This document shows positions 58,654 through 64,000 of a stretch of DNA of 64,000 nt, piece after piece. The notes below the pieces were generated by a model. That model was given only the letters and a program-made list of their open reading frames with translations. It ran no database searches and was not told the DNA's origin. The position numbers and the translations under genes are program-made. The stretch is from Collinsella aerofaciens (GTDB lineage: Bacteria; Actinomycetota; Coriobacteriia; Coriobacteriales; Coriobacteriaceae), in assembly GCF_015546965.1 (NCBI RefSeq), contig NZ_JADMUF010000008.1:62001-126000 (forward strand). Reading direction: 5' to 3'. Positions within the stretch are counted from its first letter, which is position 1. Each line of letters starts with the position of its first letter.

Positions 58654-59376
58654 TTAGGCGGTTGCGTGGCGCTCGAGGTACTCGGAGCCCACATTCTCGC
58701 GCTCCCAGCCGCGCACGACCTTGTAGCCCACGGGACTCAGGAAGACCTCGCACAGCAGCTCGGCGACGGCGCCCGTCAGCGAGCACATAAGAACCTGCAC
58801 CCAGGTCCAGCCAAAGAACGTGTGGCTCACCACAATGGCAAAGACCAGGTTGTCGATAAACTGACCAACGCCCGTGGAGACATAGGAGCGGAAGGCAAAG
58901 CTCGCAAAATTATTCTTTTTGAGCATGCGGCCGAGCGACTGGTTGAGCGTGGAGTTAACCACGGCAGAAACGAGCATGGCAAGCGACGAGCCAAGCACCA
59001 CGTACCAGGTGCCGCCGATGGTGGCGTTAAGGGCAGTGTTGACCTCGATCATGCCGGTGTCGTAGTAGGCGCCCCACATGCCGGGCGTTAGCGAGCATGC
59101 CCAAAAGCACAAGCTCACGGCCAGGTTAACCAGCAGCGCGAGGATAGAGATTTTGATGGATGCCTTGGCGCCAAAGCGCTTGCAGATCATGTCCTGGCAC
59201 AAAAACGAGACCCAGCTCACCACAAAGCCGCAATCGAGCGCCAGATACGGCAGACTGATGAGCTCTTTGTTGGCCAGCAGGTTCATCATGATGACGCTCA
59301 CGAAAAACAGCGAAACCGTTGCCGCGGGAATGCTCCGCAACAGGACCTTGTAGTCCTCCATGACCTTCTTGATCAT
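58654..59376 (-). CDS. VUT-family transporter (queuosine-precursor/YhhQ-like)
   Basis: A 240-residue membrane protein with about six helices. GTWYVVLGSSLAMLVSAVVNSTLNQ, VGQFIDNLVFAIV and KSxSIK-like KASIKISILAL are family marks of YhhQ-like vitamin uptake proteins, some of which import queuine or preQ1. No queuosine genes are adjacent. ATG 59376 follows AAGGAG. Confidence 0.85.
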   Translation of the reverse strand: MIKKVMEDYKVLLRSIPAATVSLFFVSVIMMNLLANKELISLPYLALDCGFVVSWVSFLCQDMICKRFGAKASIKISILALLVNLAVSLCFWACSLTPGMWGAYYDTGMIEVNTALNATIGGTWYVVLGSSLAMLVSAVVNSTLNQSLGRMLKKNNFASFAFRSYVSTGVGQFIDNLVFAIVVSHTFFGWTWVQVLMCSLTGAVAELLCEVFLSPVGYKVVRGWERENVGSEYLERHATA

Positions 59377-59532
59377 TATGTACTCCTTTGGTTTTAGGTT
59401 TAACGAGCAGGATATCGGACCCGAACTGCTCGGACGCCCCGGTCTTGAGACGACGGTGGGTATGATAGCCGCTCACACGGCATCAGGCAAGCAAACGGCG
59501 CGGCAGCCCCGCAGGGCCACCACGCCGATGCG

Positions 59533-61146
<1,614 letters not shown>

Positions 61147-61233
61147 GCGGATCCTTTCTTGCGTTCTATATGCATTACGTCGATGTAACTGCCCTATTGT
61201 AGCCGTGAAACCCCGCCATAGGGCACCTATCAG

Positions 61234-61283
61234 GACAAATTCATCAGTTGGGGTCTGGGTAGCCGGCTTAATCCGAATTTGTC
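61234..61283. repeat. Inverted repeat upstream of prfC
   Basis: GACAAATTC and GAATTTGTC around 32 bases. It lies 88 bases upstream of the prfC start in the divergent gap; it may be an operator or one more palindromic repeat. Confidence 0.5.
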
Positions 61284-61302
61284 TCTTGCGTAACTGTGCA
61301 TA

Positions 61303-61336
61303 GTGTATATATACTGTGCTTACCGGTTATATACAC
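61303..61336. promoter_or_regulatory. GntR/YtrA-type operator upstream of the regulator-ABC operon
   Basis: GTGTATAT (61303-61310) and ATATACAC (61329-61336) form an inverted repeat in an AT-rich promoter, with an inner GTATATATAC. YtrA-type GntR proteins bind such sites and repress their own operon; the role here is inferred. Confidence 0.55.
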
Positions 61337-61363
61337 GTGTAGCCCAACAGCTAAGGAGCCGCT

Positions 61364-61744
61364 GTGGACATTATCCTATCCAATTCGAGCGACAAGCCCA
61401 TCTACGAGCAGATATCCTCGCAGGTCAAAGCTCAAATCCTTTCGGGCACGCTCGCCGCGGGAGCCAAACTCCCCAGCATCCGCGCACTCGCGAGCGACCT
61501 GGGCGTGAGCGTCATCACCACCAAGCGCGCCTACGCCGATCTGGAGCAGCTCGGGTTTATCTGTACCGTGCAGGGCAAGGGCTGCTTTGTTGCCGACGGC
61601 AACCAAGAACTCTTGCGTGAAAACCAGCTCTGCCATATCGAAGAGCTGCTTACGCAGGCGGCAGAACAAGCCGAAGCCCTGAGCGTCACGCGCGACAAAC
61701 TGCACGAGATGCTCGACCTGGTAGCCCCCGAAACCATGCAGTAG
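61364..61744 (+). CDS. GntR-family regulator, YtrA type
   Basis: A 126-residue regulator: GntR winged helix at residues 8-75 (KPIYEQISSQVKAQILSGTL, SIRALASDLGVSVITTKRAYADLEQLGF) and a short two-helix dimer domain, the YtrA layout. Start GTG 61364 follows AAGGAG. It is the first gene of an operon with an ABC ATPase and permease, whose expression it probably represses. Confidence 0.92.
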   Translation: MDIILSNSSDKPIYEQISSQVKAQILSGTLAAGAKLPSIRALASDLGVSVITTKRAYADLEQLGFICTVQGKGCFVADGNQELLRENQLCHIEELLTQAAEQAEALSVTRDKLHEMLDLVAPETMQ

Positions 61745-61767
61745 CCATCTGCAAGAAAGGCTATACC

Positions 61768-62649
61768 ATGCAAAACTTGTTAGAACTCAAAGGTGTCTCA
61801 CGCCGCGTGAGCGACCGTTTTTCGCTGCGTGATGTCATGCTCGCCGTGGAGCCCGGCCAGATTGTTGGCTTTGTGGGCGCTAACGGTGCCGGCAAGACAA
61901 CGACCATTCGCGCCGCGCTCGGGCTTATCAAGCTCGATGCCGGCGAGGTGCGCCTGTTTGGGCAGCGCTGTGGCGCCGACGCGCCCGATGAGACACAGCG
62001 CTGCCTGCGCTCCCGCGTCGGTCTCGTCCTGGACACGTGCCCCTTCCCTTCAACGCTCAAGGTGGGCCAGATCGAGGCACTCGTAGGTCAGGCGTACCCC
62101 ACGTGGGACCGCAAAACGTTCGCCGGATTCATCGACCGATTTGGCCTCGATCCCAAGACAAAGGTCAAGAACCTCTCCCGCGGCATGGGCATGAAACTGC
62201 AGCTTGCCTGTGCACTCAGCCATAATGCCAAGCTACTCCTTTTGGACGAAGCCACCGCGGGCCTCGATCCCATGGCGCGCGAGGAACTGCTCGATGACCT
62301 GCTTGCTTTTGTCGCCGACGGCCAGCACAGCGTGCTGCTCTCGAGCCACATTACGTCCGACCTCGATCGCGCCGCCGACCGCGTCATCTGCATCGATAAC
62401 GGCTCGATTGTGTTTGACCTGCCGCGCGAGGACATTACCGACCGAGCCGGCATCGCCCACTGCACCCAAGCGCAGGCCGCCGAGCTTATGGCTTGCGTCG
62501 AAGGTGCCCATGCCGCCCGCCACGCCTACAGCGTGGACGTGCTCGTGCCCAACCGTCGCGAAACGCTCGAGGCCTTTCCCGAGATTCCCTGCGATCGGGT
62601 AACCATTGACGACTATCTTCGCCTCACGCTGAAAGGGGCTTCAAAATGA
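61768..62649 (+). CDS. ABC transporter ATP-binding protein
   Basis: A 293-residue ATPase. Walker A is GANGAGKTT, the signature LSRGMGMKLQLA, Walker B LLLLDEATAGLD and the H-loop SSHI. The sequence is of the YtrB/CcmA-like group with a C-terminal extension of about 75 residues. It overlaps the permease gene by four bases (ATGA), so translation is coupled. The substrate is unknown; YtrA-linked systems respond to cell-wall-active antibiotics. Confidence 0.93.
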   Translation: MQNLLELKGVSRRVSDRFSLRDVMLAVEPGQIVGFVGANGAGKTTTIRAALGLIKLDAGEVRLFGQRCGADAPDETQRCLRSRVGLVLDTCPFPSTLKVGQIEALVGQAYPTWDRKTFAGFIDRFGLDPKTKVKNLSRGMGMKLQLACALSHNAKLLLLDEATAGLDPMAREELLDDLLAFVADGQHSVLLSSHITSDLDRAADRVICIDNGSIVFDLPREDITDRAGIAHCTQAQAAELMACVEGAHAARHAYSVDVLVPNRRETLEAFPEIPCDRVTIDDYLRLTLKGASK

Positions 62650-63344
62650 AACGCGCCTTTATGTCCGAGCTCGCCATCGCTCGCACGCTCATCCCGAGCA
62701 TTGCGGGCGTCGGCCTGTTCATCTTCGTCGTGCTAACCCTTGCCAACGCATCGGACGGCGATTCCGGTATGAGCGCCGGCGCCTGCGCGGTCAGCGCCAT
62801 GTCACCCATCATAATCATGAACTCACTGGCTGGCTACGATAACCAAAACGGCTGGGAGCGCTATCGGGCAACGCTGCCGTTCTCGCGCAAAGACATCATC
62901 TGCGCACGCTACCTGTGCATTATTGCTTTCTCGGCCGTCATGGCATGCGCCGCCGTGCTTTTGAGCATCATCGCCCTTCCGTTCTTCGATCACACGGGCA
63001 TTCCCTCGACGGGACAGACCGTCTTTGAGATCACAATAGCCTCCGCCGCATCGATGCTCATCTCCCTCATGATGGTGTTTTTGGCACAGCCGCTGTTCTT
63101 TCGATTTGGACACATGGAGGCGCTGCGCCTTTCCGTCGGCCTGTTTGCCCTGATGGGCTGCGGTACCATGGCGATGCTGAGCTCTTCCAACCCCATTAGC
63201 AACTGGCTCATGTCGATTGCCGGAGCGAATCCCAATCCTGCCGTCCTTGGCGGTCTGTGCGCAGGCATCGCCGTACTTGCCCTCGCGCTATGTGCAATCA
63301 GCTGCACCGTCAGCACCAAGGTTTATCGAGTACGCGATCTGTAG
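62646..63344 (+). CDS. ABC-2-type permease
   Basis: A 232-residue membrane protein with about six helices (SIAGVGLFIFVVLTLANA, YLCIIAFSAVMACAAVLLS, MLISLMMVFLAQPLFFRF). WERYRATLPFSRKDII is a family mark: the loop where the permease contacts the ATPase. Partner of the ATPase upstream, forming an exporter. Confidence 0.87.
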   Translation: MKRAFMSELAIARTLIPSIAGVGLFIFVVLTLANASDGDSGMSAGACAVSAMSPIIIMNSLAGYDNQNGWERYRATLPFSRKDIICARYLCIIAFSAVMACAAVLLSIIALPFFDHTGIPSTGQTVFEITIASAASMLISLMMVFLAQPLFFRFGHMEALRLSVGLFALMGCGTMAMLSSSNPISNWLMSIAGANPNPAVLGGLCAGIAVLALALCAISCTVSTKVYRVRDL

Positions 63345-63434
63345 CCACGCGTATCTCAATCCACGAAGGACGCGATCGCCGCCCCTCCCCGTAAATCCGT
63401 GACAAATGGCATATCCCCAGCGTGAGCCACCGTA

Positions 63435-64000
63435 CTACTTGCGCAGCGGCTTGGGCAATGGAATACCGGCAGCGATAACGGCCGCGATGATCATGCAGAC
63501 GATGCCTTTGAGCGGGAAGCACATGAGCAACAGGCCCACGACCATAATGGGTTGGCGCATGACGGCGCCCATCGTCGATGCCGTGCAGACGGCGACGCAA
63601 AAGACCGGATCGGCGCCGGTGAGGATGGCAAGGCCGTAGCCCAGGCTCACACCCGAGAAGATAACCGGGAAGAAGTGGCCGCCACGCCAACCAAGGTTGA
63701 TGAGGGCGGGCGTCAGCATGGCCTTAACAAGACCGGTCGCGATAAGCACGCCAGCGGGAATGGTCAGGTAGGTTTCCATGAGCACGTCGGCCTGGGTCTC
63801 GCCGGCAAACATGGTGTAGGGCAGAACCGTGCCACAGATGGCGAGCGCCAGACCGGCTAGCATGGCCTTGACGACAGGACGCTCCCCTATTGCATGAGAC
63901 AGTGCCTCGCTCGCGTGCTCAGAGACAAAGTACAGCCAACCGCATACGGTGCCGACCAACGCCAGCGGAATGAGCCAGACAAGTTCCAGGTTGCCCACCA
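63435..64000 (-). CDS. ClC-family chloride channel/transporter, C-terminal part (N-terminus outside window)
   Basis: The frame is open to the right edge, giving 188 residues of a longer membrane protein. The segment GWRGGHFFPVIFSGVSLGY resembles the conserved G-K/R-E-G-P-like helix F and N elements of ClC proteins, and AVMRQPIMVVGLLLMCF is typical of the second half. A full-length protein would need roughly 200 further residues upstream. Substrate and gating cannot be judged from this part. Confidence 0.7.
   Translation of the reverse strand, partial: VGNLELVWLIPLALVGTVCGWLYFVSEHASEALSHAIGERPVVKAMLAGLALAICGTVLPYTMFAGETQADVLMETYLTIPAGVLIATGLVKAMLTPALINLGWRGGHFFPVIFSGVSLGYGLAILTGADPVFCVAVCTASTMGAVMRQPIMVVGLLLMCFPLKGIVCMIIAAVIAAGIPLPKPLRK

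Overview
The window is GC-rich chromosomal DNA with tightly packed short operons, good AGGAGG-type ribosome sites and frequent GTG starts. The protein set points to a gut Actinobacterium of the class Coriobacteriia, most likely Collinsella. It includes a bile-salt-hydrolase-type amidase, PdxST with a MocR regulator, LAxTG-type surface proteins, reverse rubrerythrin, Kup and a GGDEF/EAL cluster. The genus assignment is inferred from content and style, not from a marker gene. I saw no tRNA, rRNA, CRISPR array, prophage or transposase gene.

Layout. 1-2500: aldehyde and alcohol dehydrogenase operon (minus), cut by the left edge. 2756-3316: reverse rubrerythrin. 3448-4990: a DUF559-like nuclease gene flanked by two 123-bp direct repeats with inverted ends. 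4979-8062: vitamin B6 locus (pdxR divergent from pdxST). 8063-8354: stacked inverted repeats and a structured-RNA-like element. 8355-14061: an RGG-box protein, an MFS pump, a deformylase-like protein, an XRE-alanine aminotransferase fusion and a LysR regulator. 14180-19190: DMT exporter, Kup, bile salt hydrolase and a second deformylase-like protein. 19384-27059: purine permease, two tandem surface proteins, an esterase and a uracil permease. 27182-30287: MetE-like methyltransferase, its likely LysR regulator and a HAD phosphatase. 30386-32419: TPP riboswitch and thiM/thiamine-binding protein/thiE operon. 32521-33390: patatin. 33621-40994: three tandem c-di-GMP enzymes. 41069-44130: flavodoxin-like reductase, a second structured element, ArsC-like protein, COG0523 GTPase and TrmL. 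44160-49880: UvrA2, a frameshifted AAA ATPase and a Tet(M)-like translational GTPase. 50186-53581: GNAT, a zinc protein, RsmJ, small membrane proteins and RlmA. 53761-61146: MATE, a LysR/DMT pair, Ung, SDR, VUT transporter and RF3. 61364-63344: a GntR-ABC operon. 63435-64000: part of a ClC channel.

The most unusual signals lie between the genes. First, the 123-bp repeats at 3448 and 4868 begin with stop codons in all three frames, and each supplies the last three codons and stop of the gene next to it. Second, three roughly 110-nt elements (8204, 41726, 18668) fold into the same hairpin plan, with conserved purine-rich internal loops and helices that differ in sequence but keep their pairing. 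Third, short perfect palindromes occur in many intergenic gaps, and two sequence types occur twice.

Among the proteins, the most unusual are two deformylase homologues that each lack a different active-site residue, an ArsC-like protein without the active-site cysteine, and a DNA-binding domain fused to alanine aminotransferase.
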